DNA of 64,000 nt from Lumnitzera littorea (lineage: Eukaryota; Streptophyta; Magnoliopsida; Myrtales; Combretaceae): positions 49,702,236 through 49,766,235 of the forward strand of contig JAMXBB010000008.1 of assembly GCA_024138015.1 (NCBI GenBank). The letters are read 5' to 3'. A model generated the notes under the pieces. It ran no database searches, was not told the origin of the DNA, and saw only the letters and a list, made by a program, of their open reading frames with translations. Made by a program: the position numbers and the translations under genes. This document shows, piece after piece, positions 24,995-35,889 of this stretch. Every line of letters starts with the position of its first letter. Within the stretch, counting starts at the first letter, position 1.

Positions 24995-25906
24995 CTTTCC
25001 AACTCCTAGCTATTAACTTTCCTAGCCATTTAACTCCTATAATGTTGCATCAGCTTCTAAAGGAAACAAATTTTCACAAGCATTCAAGTCTATATGCTCA
25101 TTTCCTATCTTTGAATTAAAACTCACCATTACATACTTTAGCGTTTCAAAAATATATGTCACTTCGTACATATCCTCATTATCTACATTTGGCAATTTTG
25201 GTTCTCCTACTTAGTTCACATCCTATCCCTCATTAACTCTTATCTGAATCCCATTTTGACTTCTAGAATTAGCTATTACCTCCGTTTTATCTTCTTTGTC
25301 GACCTCATTTTCCTCTACTTCTACATTCAGGTTTTTATCTTTCACGTCAACCTGAGCTATTGTAACTTTTAAATTATACTTAGGATATTCCTTGGGGTCC
25401 TCTTCAAGATCTTCCTCCTCTACATTCTCACCTATATTCTCTTATAGGGCTTAAGGTAGGTTTCCGTAAGGTTCTATAAGTGGTTTGTGCTCATGAGACT
25501 AGAAAGGTACATTAATATCTACATTCCCTATCAATGGAAATCTTGAAGACTAATCTATAATTCTAAGAGGATAGTCTTTAAGTATGTGTAGGGTTCCTAT
25601 AGGAATCTGATCAAAATCGAGTAGGTAATTCTTACCTAGTTCTACTATAGTAAGAAAGTACAATACTAAGATCATCATGGATAAAGTTTCTTTATCATAC
25701 ATATACTTCTTCTCAAAAGCTATAATGGTGGTATATTCATTATACAAAGGACATAATTCATCCTCCATAATCTTCCAATTATCCTTTATACTCCATGAAA
25801 ATCCCTTACTATAAGTAGTTATAATCTTATCTAAGGTATGAAACATCACCCAACCTACCATTTCCAATAGCAAATTTTGTAACTAGATAATCAACAAGGG
25901 TTTCAT
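24995..25906 (-). pseudogene. Extra reading frame between primer-binding site and gag of element II
   Basis: One frame reads on the minus strand from an ATG at 25906 to about 25000, roughly 300 codons broken by about ten TAG/TAA stops; the longest open part is 25550-25873. The first half has a hydrophobic run (MMILVLYFLTIV) and KDYPLRIID. The second half is acidic (ENVEEEDLEEDPKEYPKY, VEVEENEVDKED). The stops look like decay of Gln/Trp codons, so this was probably coding. I do not recognise the family. It lies after the 5' LTR and before gag. Ogre elements have an unrelated-looking position equivalent (ORF1), but this element is Tekay-like. Confidence 0.5.
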
Positions 25907-26090
25907 CTCCTCACCAACCAAGATAAGCATAAATAAGCCAATGTATATGATGTTATAACTATATCACTTATATATATATGCCTAAAAGTCTAAATCTTTT
26001 GCGTCCTACTTAATTTTACCAACTCTTGGTGTTTCTAAAGTCTAATTTATTATAGTTAGATGCTTTATAGCTTAGTTCTTTAAGAAGCAT

Positions 26091-26102
26091 GATATGATAC
26101 CA
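26091..26102 (-). other. Primer-binding site of element II
   Basis: Minus-strand TGGTATCATATC, 9 bases inside the right LTR edge, matches 10 of 12 positions of the initiator tRNA-Met site TGGTATCAGAGC. It fixes the 5' LTR as the right-hand one and the element as minus-strand. Confidence 0.82.
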
Positions 26103-27703
26103 ACCAAAAACTATCATACCCTAAACTCAAAGAGTCGTAATGGTCCTACCATGTAAACCAACTTGAGTTAAAAGTTAGCCACATTTAAAGCAATCAAATG
26201 GGCACATGTAAATTATTGAACCTGTAAAGTAACTTTTGCAAAACATTCTTTCTTGTAATATTGACAGTTCATTTCTTCCAACATACTAAAATTTACATCA
26301 AAAGTTTAAATTTTCAAAAAAAGAAAAAAAACTGTACAATTGCATAGGTGGACTTATTTACATATCCTTATTACATCAATAAGTAAGCGAAAACTATATG
26401 GCCTCTTAAGAAGACCCTCATAGTTTTCCTAAACAAAGAAAACATGAAAAGAAGCAAAAGGAGATAACTCCATTAGTCTTCAAGTCCTCCCTCCATAGCC
26501 TATTGGAAACTAACCTATAGGTAATTGTAATGTCGCATCTTCAAGTACTAATCAACACCTGCAAAATAGTTTATTAGGATGTGATTACGATTAACTCTAT
26601 AAGAAGTGATGGAGACATAAGAGTACATCATATAAGAATGGTTATATAATCATTAATAAGATGTAAATGCAACCAGCAAATGAAAGTTCATTACACAATG
26701 GTTAATTAGTCAATTATGAAGTTAAAAAAATTGCGTCCGTTCTAATATAGATCGAGGAGTTTCAATGAGACACTCTCAAACCAAATCCAGGCTTCTATAA
26801 TAGAGAATACACTCTTTCTTAGACAACGTTTAAATCACAACTCCTAACATTTTCGTAAGTTTCTTTCTTGTTACTTAGTTTGACTAAAGGTGGGAAAATA
26901 ACTATTTTGGCTATCCTCATTAAAGGGTCGGTATTTAGTTTGATACCCTAATCATTACCCCTATCGAGTTTTCATGAATGTTGAGCTAGGATTAAGTCAA
27001 GTTAAGATTAGTCTTGTTGTAAGGTGAGCAACTAAGTTCAAGACAAGCCAGTTAAAGTAAGATTAGCCAAAAATCAGCACGTAGAGATCATCATAAATCA
27101 ATATCACAAATACACACATAGCATACGTACAATCTACCTACAATCACAAACAAGCACTATCATTCATTTAAGTATCTTAAAATGATACCCTAACATTATG
27201 TGTATTATCCTTACATCTCATGTTTAATCCCTTCACAAATCCCTAAACATTCAACATAAATATTTCATTTTTGCTATATAAAAAGTATATGCTATCATCT
27301 TAATGTTTAATGTACAGTTTTCATTTAGTTTTAGTAGGTTTATTAAGTTTTAATTCATTATTGAAGTCTTTAAACAAGGTTCTAAAGTATAGTTGTTATA
27401 TAGTTTTTGTACCAAAACCCTTTGACAATATATCTAAAAACAACCTTACTAATTAATAACTCTTTAACAAACCTTTTGATATTATTTTAGTTAAGTTACG
27501 TATATCAACTAGCCTTCTCATTAAGTCTCTAATCTTAAGACTAAGTGCCATCTTTCACTAGATAAACCCTTTGATGAACCCTCTAACTAGATTAAAGTTG
27601 CATATTTAGTCTAAGTGACTCACTTTAGCATCTGACTTCCAATTAAAAGCACAATAATATATAGTTAAACAATTGAAAGGTGACCATTGATAAACGTTAT
27701 TTC

Positions 27704-29338
27704 CGTAAACCCTAAAAAATCGATAGTCTGAATCCTAATTTAAGTTCGAGTGTCCTAAACTATGTCATAAGTCAATAAAGCTAGTAACAATAAAAGTTTA
27801 TGAAATTTAATAAATTGAATATAACATCGATAATAAAAATCCTAAAAATGGATCGAAACCAAAATTGCGTACCAAAAACCTTAAATCCATAATTACCCGA
27901 AATCGAACCCGAACTTGATCGAAATCTTAAAACTATAACTTTGAGCTTATAAAATAATTAAAGATTACTTAATAGTGATAAAATCGTAGTCGATTACAAT
28001 TATCAACTAAATCGCATAATTGCGTAAAACTTTTAACGAAACTGTTAAAATAACTTGTAAAAATTATAATTGTAACGGGTACCAGTTAAATCGATAAATT
28101 TTCATAAAATTCCAAAATTAATTTATAATTATTATTTTTATGATTTTTATGTTTAAAAAAATTACATATAATTATTTCTATTTTCCTTTTTCTTCTGTTT
28201 TCTTTATTTCCTTTTCCTTTCTTTTTCTTCTTTTCTTTTCCTCTTTTATTTTCTTCCTTTTCCCATGTGAATAGAGCTATAATTTATAGCAACCCATGTG
28301 CATAAATATAATGTCTAAGTGTAACAAAATAAAGGGATAAAGGATAAAATGATAAAGTATATGTCTTATCTTAATTAATGCCTAAATTAAGAGGATAAGC
28401 TTCCTTATTTTTTTTCATTTTATTTGCTTCAAAATCAAATGGACTTCACGTCCCAAATATCTAGAAAAAAAAAAAGAAGAAACCAAACCGAAAATATACA
28501 GTGGAAAAACAAAAGAAAAGAAAAGCTAAGTAAAACAAAACAAAGCAAAACAAAGTTCAAGAGAATTAAGAAGAAAAAGAAGAAGAAAATTAAGGATATT
28601 ACCACCATATTTAGCTAAGTATATTTATTTTAGTTGTATATATGTATATTATATGGTATGTGCATGTATATACTAAGTATTTTGTTGTATTTTGTTATAT
28701 GTTTCATTACATGTACATATATAGATGCATGAGTAGATAAATTAATATATATGTATATCTTTTGTATGTATGTATAAACATATGTATGTATTATGTAGAA
28801 GATACAGTATATGTATATATATATATATGTAAGTATAAATAAGAATACATGTGCTAAGTATTTAGTATTTTCACTAATTAAGTATTGCTAGAAATATATA
28901 TATGCATGTACATGAAATTATATCTATTTATGTATGTATTATATATGTATGAATAATTAGTATTTGGATATATTATATATATACATGTATTAGGTATTTT
29001 TGCATTTATGTATTCAAGTAAGTATTTTTTTTATATGTATAATAGGTATGTATAATTCATGTGAACATATGTACATATAGATATAAACATAGTATTTATT
29101 ATATGTAAGAGTACATGTATAATAGTAGGTATAGGTATGTATATTAATACCAAGTANTTATACTTATAAGTATAGCATATAGTATCTAATTAAAGTCAAA
29201 ATAATTTACTACATAAAGTATAGTATACGTATAAATGTACGTATATGAATAGTGATTACTACGTAAAAATATGAGTATACTTAAATAGTGTATACAATAT
29301 ACCATATTAATAATTTAATAAATAATGCAAGTTAATAA

Positions 29339-29374
<36 letters not shown>

Positions 29375-31154
29375 GTACCATAAATTAGGAAAAGAGTTAA
29401 TAATTAAGTAAATTAGAAAAAAAATTAATCAAGTATAATAATAAGTATTCGTATATATATATGTATATCGTAAAATATAAGAAAATTAATAAAGTAGAAA
29501 AAAAAATTGAATTAAAAATTCTAAAATCTTAAAAATAGGTAAAAATAAGTAACTAGGGTAAAATAAACTTAAAATAATAAAATTATCAATTATATGATTT
29601 AAATAATTATTAAATCATAAATATACTAAGAAAATGCTCAAATTAATATTTTACAACTTTTGAAATTAAAATAATAAATTTTGTGATATTTTTATATCAC
29701 AGTTCAAACTACGAGTTACAACGTCCAAAACGGACTTCGCTACGAGAAAATACGTTTGAAAATGATCAAAATGAACTATAAGTTCATAACGATCCGAGTT
29801 AAAACGAAAAAATTATATGCGATTCGATAAAAAACTCAAATTGACAATTTTACGTAACTAAATGAAGTAAACATTACAAATTATAATACTAGTTTAGTTT
29901 TAAATTCCTAAACTTATAATTTTCTATATTCCTTATTCTCAAGTGATCTCGACCTTGACTTTGACCTTGTGCTACCATTAGATTATTATGACTCTTAAGT
30001 CGATTATGGTTGAGTGAGTTTTTCCTAATGATTCCATACTTGCATTTGTAATTAGTGAATATAAATTATGATTAATAATTGAATGTTGTATAGGGCTGGG
30101 TTATGCTTGTGTATAATAATTATTTATTAATGGTGAATTTACTTTAAAGTACGGGAACGTATTGATTATTGCATAGTAGATTTGCTAGGAACTAATTATT
30201 TGTGTCCTTGTTGATCACTAAATAATAAAATCTAATTTTACTTGAATTGAAAAGGTTAACTTCCAGCTGTCACATTACACGGAGGTAGAGAGAGGCCATA
30301 CATGGGTTGATTATTTGATTGTTATAGATTTCATACGGTACATACGTGTGATATGACCTTACCTTGGCCCACGGGATTACTAGACATTAGAAGCACTAAC
30401 CACTTGGCTAAGAGTTGAGTTTAGAGGCCTTCATTTAGGAGTGAGTGAGGGCTGTGTGAACCTACTCACAATCATACGTAGTACTCGTTTTTCATAAAAC
30501 TGAGAATGGATATACTATTACATTTTAAATACAAAACGCGGAGTTTCGTTATGAGATAAGTTCTAGTATAATACCTAGATCTAACTATGCCAATATATCT
30601 CTAACCCTAACTTTAGAGGGCGTTAAATCCGAGTTGAATGTATTTGTTTAACATACTGATTGACATGCATTCATTTGATTGATTGCTGTATGACTTGATT
30701 GCTGTATGGTTGAGGAGATTATCTCACTAAGCTAGTTATTTTATACCCTTATAGTCTTCTTTCACAGGCCAAGTTGTTCGTAAAGTCAGGCCACCGCATG
30801 CTCGAGGTTAGTTGTGTATTAGGAGATCAATGTGAGAGCAAGATGTGATCGAAGTGTACTCATGATAGTTCATTTAGATTATGGATTTGATTATATAATA
30901 AAATGATATTAGTTTGAGTTAAGAATTATTATAGAATTCTTATCTGTAAATTCTTATATAATTAGATTGTATTTTATATTTCTTTAACTTGTTATTATTA
31001 TCATAAAATGATATTGCTTATACTTGCGCAACTTTTGGTTGTTAGTTGTAGTCTTGTGTATCGCATAAAGGTTATTAATTGTAAGGGAATTCAATCTACA
31101 AACTTTTATACGGTATATGGCGATTGCCATGACTAACCTCCTCGGGTCGTAACA
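27704..31154 (+). mobile_element. Family III solo LTR, copy b (3.45 kb), nested in element II
   Basis: Flanked by a perfect target duplication ATTTC (27699-27703 and 31155-31159), and the uninterrupted left LTR has ATTTC once at the same place (about 12433). Begins CGTAAACCC, so the first base of TG is altered, and ends GGGTCGTAACA. Contains the motif GAGGAGATTATCTCAC (about 30712-30727), a conserved block with CGTCCAAAACGGAC (29722-29735), and a long TATGTA-type tract (28620-29470) with one undetermined base at 29157. The open frame at 28424-28618 is lysine-rich low complexity. Confidence 0.9.
28620..29470. repeat. TATA/TATGTA-rich simple sequence inside family III copy b
   Basis: Long run of TA, TATG and GTA steps, including a pure TA run near 29340-29371. 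Copies c (about 52080-52270) and d (about 58280-58860) hold similar tracts at the corresponding place. Base 29157 is N, probably because the tract is hard to read or assemble. Confidence 0.8.
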
Positions 31155-32551
31155 ATTTCATTGTAACTTCATAACTCCCATATTTTCGCCTTAATGTAAC
31201 AAGTCCAAAACTACCAAATTTTTACACATCTCATTTCCATTTAATCCACTTAACTCCAAGTCATCCATCACCGCAAAATATAACTTAAATTAATTCCAAA
31301 ACAAGTGCAACTTGTGTAGCTAAAAAATAATTACATAAAAACTTTGAAAAGTAGCATTTTTCTCTTGTTTAAAAGCTTAAAAATTCATAAAATTCTTAAG
31401 AATTATTTTCGTGTGAAATCACTTCATAACACTTTCTTATATATAATGTAGGGATATTTTAGAAAATTTTCAAGCTCAAAACCATAACAATAAAGTTATT
31501 TTAAACAACTTTGTAAACTTAGGCAAAATAAATAAATAAATGACTTCAAAATTGATGCAAATTTAAGAAATTTCTCAAGGATGTTATATGTCCACTTAAA
31601 ATTTTGACAAATTGTATTTTTCTTAAATAGTACATGCAAAAATATTTTAGAAATTTTTTTTTTCAAAATAAAAAGAAATTCATATAAGAATTTAGACTCA
31701 TTGGAAAAGTGTCTATGTAGCCACTAGTTGCTACCCCCCTTATATCGACTTAACTAACTACTCCTCACACTATTAGGTGGTGGTAGTGATTCTCACCCGT
31801 TAACTCTCCAAATGTGTGCTCTAGGAAATTGCTCGATTTGCACTATTTGTTGTTGAATTTTCCAAGAATTTTTCTTTTTTACTTTCTTCTTCTTTCATAA
31901 AATTTTCCATATTCCTTGGATAGCAAAGAAATTGATAGAGAGCATGGTGATATTTCTTAAGTCATGTAGGGTAAAATGAGGATTTTTCTCTTTCCTAATT
32001 AAATACCTCCCCTAAGTTGCATTTTAAGGCGTCTTAAGGTGATTATCCTTAGATCAACAACTGTCCTAAACACAAAGCCATGCCACTCTACTAATCCCCA
32101 CTCAGTTTGAAATTTTGTATCATATTTTCATGGTTTTTCTTAATAATTTTAGCTAATTTTGCTTAAATTCAAATATTTTAAATAATTACGAGTATGTATG
32201 TTTATATGTAATAATTATACCCAAAGTGCATATACTATTTTTATAAATTATTTTATTTAATTCTATAATTTTAAAGTCCAAATAATTTACCTATTAAGTT
32301 TAGTTAATTTTTGTTATCTAAATCGTATATTTTCGATGTGTAAAATATAAGATTGTATAATTTAGTAAAATTAGATATTCTTGGCCATAATATTATTATT
32401 TTGTTATATTTTTATATTCTAGACCCATGGGGTATTCTCAACTAAATCCTAAAACTTACTCAAGAAGCCTTGTTGTGATTTTACTACTTCCATGTAGGCT
32501 TTAAATTAACTGCTCAGAACCAACATGTAAAATTACAAGGCTTACAATATA

Positions 32552-34172
32552 TATATTTATTATCTATGGAGCATCTAAAGATTACATATTTGGAAAACTT
32601 TAGATTGATGGCTTTTATTTGATTTAGTTCAAGAAAAGGGCTTTTGGTATGGGTGTTCAAATGATGTTTGGGTTTATAGGTGATGTAACCTTCTTGGGAA
32701 GTTACTTTCATTGCTTTCTCCACTCAATTTGTTGATTTTCCATTCCACTTTGAGAAATTAGTGCATGTTCAAATTCAAAAATTCAAATTTTATCCAATTT
32801 TATGGATGTATATGATAGGAGATTTGGTGTAGTAGTAATGTGCATGTAATATGAGTCTTATATCTCTTATTGCCTCAAAGAAGTGATGTGGATTTGACAC
32901 ATAGAGATGAATTGGAGAAGGAACTAAGAAGAGGAAGATAGCCTTAAGACACTCAAATTAATAATTGATAAGTGGAGAAGCCTATTGCTCTTGATGAAAA
33001 GCAACATGTTCTTCATTCTAAGCTTTGGTTGATCTTCTTAAGTAGCAATTTGACAACATGACGTCGTTAGTTTAATCTTTGTATCATATCAAATAAGGAA
33101 GATGTCCTGAATATTTAGAGTTTCTCCATTGATAGGGTTTGCTAGATTATATTGGTGATCAACGACCAAGATAAGTCCTCTTTTTTATGGATCCCTTTAT
33201 GGGCTTCCTTTGGATACATTTTTATGGAGAGCTTCTCTAAATGCATGAGCCTCCTTAAAAAATTTTTAAAGCAAACGCATCAATTGAACAGTCCCTATTC
33301 TAAACAATAATATAAAATTTTTTAAAGTCATCCTATGTCCATGAACTTGATGTCCTAGATCTTTCATTAGTCTAAGGAGTCACACTTATATTACTACTAA
33401 GCTCAAAACTTAAAATATCGTTATCTATTTAATCTCACTATAATAACACTATTTGCTACACCATTACTTTAATTACAGATTTGAGGTTTTTAGATTGAGT
33501 ATTTAAAGTAAAAAATAAAAAAATAATAAAGAGTTAAGATTACATTTCCTCACCTAAGCTATAAACCAACATTTGTTACCATCCATCTCATCCTCTATCA
33601 TCTCTTCCATGTTCCTCCATTGCTATACTTTCAACTTAGAGAAACTATATTATCAACATTCTTAATGGTGCTATTTACAACCAACGAGAGTTATTTACTA
33701 ATTTGTTAAAATTTAAAAGGATGATTTACTGAAAAGTTAAGTTAAAGCTTCCAAGATTATGTGTATTTTCCCTTAATTTTATTGCTTTATAGGGGTGTCC
33801 AATGCCATTTTGTAATTTAGAAATGTATCTATTTTTTGTTGAATGCTTCGATATTCATCTCTGTAATTGTTATGTCGCTCAGACATAATCCAATTGTTAT
33901 TGTGGAGCGAATGAAATTATATTTCTACTCTAAGTGGAAAGGAAAGATACAAAAAAAAAAAAAAAAATAACCTACGTCTATGGATATATAATTACCTTCA
34001 AAATGTAATTTGAAAAAATTTTCTTATCGAAAGATCAACCAACTCAATAATAAATAAAATAAAATATAATAATAATAATAATAAATAACCTTTACAAGAT
34101 TAGCATATTGATAATTCTTCCACAATAAACTAAAAATTTCATATTCCCCCAAGCAAGATAGATTTTGGAAAA
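32552..34172. other. Sequence between element II and AOX; no gene seen
   Basis: Low-copy-looking AT-rich DNA. The minus frame at 32514-32723 overlaps the end of element II and I do not recognise it. A 17-base poly-A run at about 33951-33967 may be the tail of a retroposed sequence, but no target duplication was found. The part next to AOX (34020-34172) serves as its 3' flank; I could not identify a clear poly-A signal. Confidence 0.5.
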
Positions 34173-35585
34173 TCAGTGATATCCAATGGGAGCAGGTGCC
34201 TCCTTAAGCTCATGTCCTTGGAATTGTATGTCCTGCACAATTCAATTATTATGTCAACTTTGATGAGAAAATATCGAAAATATGTATATATAAGAAAACA
34301 AAAAAAACCTGCTTTTCTATGTTTAAGGATTTTTCAACGTTCCAAATCAATCTTGTAAAAATTTCTTACCGATGCGTAGTGGTTAAGGTCACGATGATGT
34401 GCTTCATCAGCTCGAATCACCACCACAACATCTCTAAGTGTAGAATTTTCAGGCAATCTCCAATAATCGATGGCGATTGCCGGGGTGGGAACGTTCTCGA
34501 AACTGCCATTATCGATGTCCTCGAGGAATTTAGTGTAAGATATCACTGCTTCTTCTTCCAAATACCCCACAATCCTGTGAGCTACCTTAGGAGAGATCAC
34601 ATATGCTAGGAAGTACGCGTTGAAGAATATGCCTTGGACTGCAAATACGAGTGCTCTTTCATACCACTGAGGCTGGGCTAGTTCTATGAATGTCATCAGG
34701 TGCATTCTCTCATTTTCGGCTTCTTCCAAGAGGGCTTTGATCCACCCTCCACTGTGCTCGAATCTCCTTAGGGACTTGCAGTGTAGAAGCATTCCCCCAA
34801 CCATGCCCGGGACGGCTGCTACTGTCTCTAGCAGCATCGCGTGGCACATGTGTCGCCTCTGTAGTAGCAAGATCAAGCAACTTCATTGAGAAAATGAGAT
34901 TCTGCAAATTGCTTTATGATAAAGAAGTTCTAGGCAGCTACATAAATGTGCCTTCATGTGTCATTTTTCAACTTTTTCCTAGAAGAAACTGGGGATGGCT
35001 AGTGTCGGGATCAAAATCGACGGGATGTTAGAGATTTCAAGTAATTATAGTGATGGAAGTGGAATTAATTAAAATTACCTGAAAGAATAATTGGACTGGA
35101 ATTTTAAGAGCTTGGACTGTATAGTAAGCAAATTTATCCGTAAAATTTGTTGGCTTGTGATGCTTCTCCACTTCAATAGATGTGTCTGCTGTGTAGGCGT
35201 CCCATGGCTACCAAGAACAAGATCAAGAATAAGATTTTTAAATTACATCAGACATTGCTACCACATTATTTGATTTTGCAAATTTAGAACAACATTGACC
35301 AATATAGTTACATACCCTAAAGCAATTCCACTTCCAAGCTGAGCCATCCTCCTTGGTAAACTTCTGTGGGACGACGCCCCAATAGCTAGATATGGTTTTC
35401 GTTTCCTCAGTCTTATTTTCTCCAGTCGCCGGCTCATGGGCTGCAGTAACCTTATACCGGACAGCAGCCAACGACCCAAGCCGTCCTCCTCCGCCGGCTG
35501 ACAAGGAAGTTTCAGCCATGATAGTCCAGCTTTTTGGTGTGGAGAGGACACTTCTGCCAAGTTGCCTTAGTAACACACCAGACAT
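34173..35585 (-). CDS. AOX: Mitochondrial alternative oxidase, four exons, intact
   Basis: Ubiquinol oxidase of the inner mitochondrial membrane. It passes electrons from ubiquinol to oxygen, bypassing complexes III and IV. Exons (minus): 35585-35316, 35207-35079, 34858-34370, 34232-34173. Introns are 108, 220 and 137 bp, all GT-AG. The 129- and 489-bp exons match the classic plant AOX layout. Product is 315 residues. ATG at 35585 begins MSGVLLRQLGRSVL, basic like a mitochondrial presequence; an in-frame stop lies upstream. Di-iron ligands are present: LETVAAVPGM, EEAENERMHL, GYLEEEA, RADEAHHRD. Regulatory Cys is in KWNCFRPW; further Cys are in RRHMCHAM and LLHCKSLRR. The end is ELKEAPAPIGYH. 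Odd points: RRHMCHAMLLET replaces the usual RRYGCRAMMLET, and EEEAVISYT has Ile where His is usual. Resembles the AOX1d/AOX2 side; subfamily unsure. Confidence 0.96.
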
Positions 35586-35752
35586 GCTTGAAGCAACAAT
35601 ACGGTTCTCTAGCACAATTGAATCTAGGGTGACTTAGATTACAGAGAAATTTGAGGAATATTTGAAATAATCGATGTTAATTTGGTCTTGTTGGTATGTG
35701 TGTATATGTTGATTTCTTGTATGGTGTATGAATTCCAAGGTTCAAGGACTTG

Positions 35753-35772
35753 CTATATATATATATATTATA
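35753..35772 (-). promoter_or_regulatory. Likely TATA region of AOX
   Basis: A TA-rich run reading TATATATATATAGC on the minus strand lies about 170 bp upstream of the AOX start codon. It would put the transcript start near 35720-35730, with a 5' leader of about 140 bases. It is the only good TATA-like site in the first 250 bp. TA runs are common here, so this is a placement argument. Confidence 0.45.
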
Positions 35773-35852
35773 GAGCTGTTGTTTGTATGTTTGTACAGAT
35801 TGGAGGAGGAAGACATATTGACTTTGGGCCTGTCCAGAGGTGTTCAATTTTA

Positions 35853-35859
35853 ACACGTA
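35853..35859 (-). promoter_or_regulatory. ACGT-core element upstream of AOX
   Basis: Minus-strand TTACGTGTTA contains the ACGTG core bound by bZIP factors of abscisic-acid and stress responses, about 270 bp before the start codon. Stress induction of AOX genes is well known. A single core is weak evidence. Confidence 0.25.
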
Positions 35860-35889
35860 AATTATTTGATTATCAGAACAATAATTAAT

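Larger units (their letters stand above)
19264..26111 (-). mobile_element. Internal region of element II
   Basis: The 6.85-kb body between the two LTRs, read right to left: primer-binding site, extra frame, gag, protease, reverse transcriptase, RNase H, integrase. It carries no obvious nested insertion. A purine-rich stretch beside the left LTR (minus-strand AAGGACATGGAAA, about 19264-19277) is placed like a polypurine tract. Confidence 0.85.
10654..32546 (-). mobile_element. Element II: large Tekay/Del-like Ty3/gypsy element with nested insertions
   Basis: A minus-strand element spanning 21.9 kb. Its two LTRs (10654-19263 and 26112-32546) are homologous once later insertions are removed, each about 3.0-3.2 kb. 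Internal DNA of 6.85 kb carries, in minus order, primer-binding site, an extra reading frame, gag with two zinc knuckles, protease, reverse transcriptase, RNase H and integrase. The flanks carry ATATA at 10649-10653 and 32547-32551, a matching 5-bp target duplication although of low complexity. Reverse transcriptase text such as ELISKAPYRM, LQELLDKALI and LLRIDDLFHQL is typical of the Tekay/Del clade. All frames are broken. Confidence 0.88.
26112..32546 (-). repeat. Element II right (5') LTR, interrupted by one solo LTR
   Basis: In + coordinates it begins TATCATACCCTAAAC (TG has become TA) and ends GGCTTACA. It matches the left LTR in two blocks, 26112-27703 and 31155-32546. Between them lies family III copy b, absent from the left LTR. 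ATATA follows at 32547-32551. Confidence 0.87.

Noticed and set aside
28424..28618. Lysine-rich 64-residue frame
   Set aside because: It comes from an A-rich purine tract in a family III LTR; composition alone explains it.
34021..34090. AATAAA words beside the AOX 3' end as poly-A signals
   Set aside because: They are on the + strand. AOX is on the minus strand, where this stretch reads as T-rich, so they cannot serve it.
34319..34889. Plus-strand open frames at 34319-34609 and 34686-34889 over AOX
   Set aside because: They are antisense shadows of the conserved AOX exon 3. The minus strand gives a textbook AOX protein with correct splice sites.
35586..35615. Earlier start for AOX at 35615
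   Set aside because: That codon is GTG. A plant gene should start at ATG, and the first in-frame ATG is at 35585 with an upstream in-frame stop.
35727..35739. Near match to the mitochondrial dysfunction motif CTTGNNNNNCA(A/C)G upstream of AOX
   Set aside because: Minus strand reads CTTGGAATTCATA, with the last two fixed positions wrong, and it lies inside the likely 5' leader.
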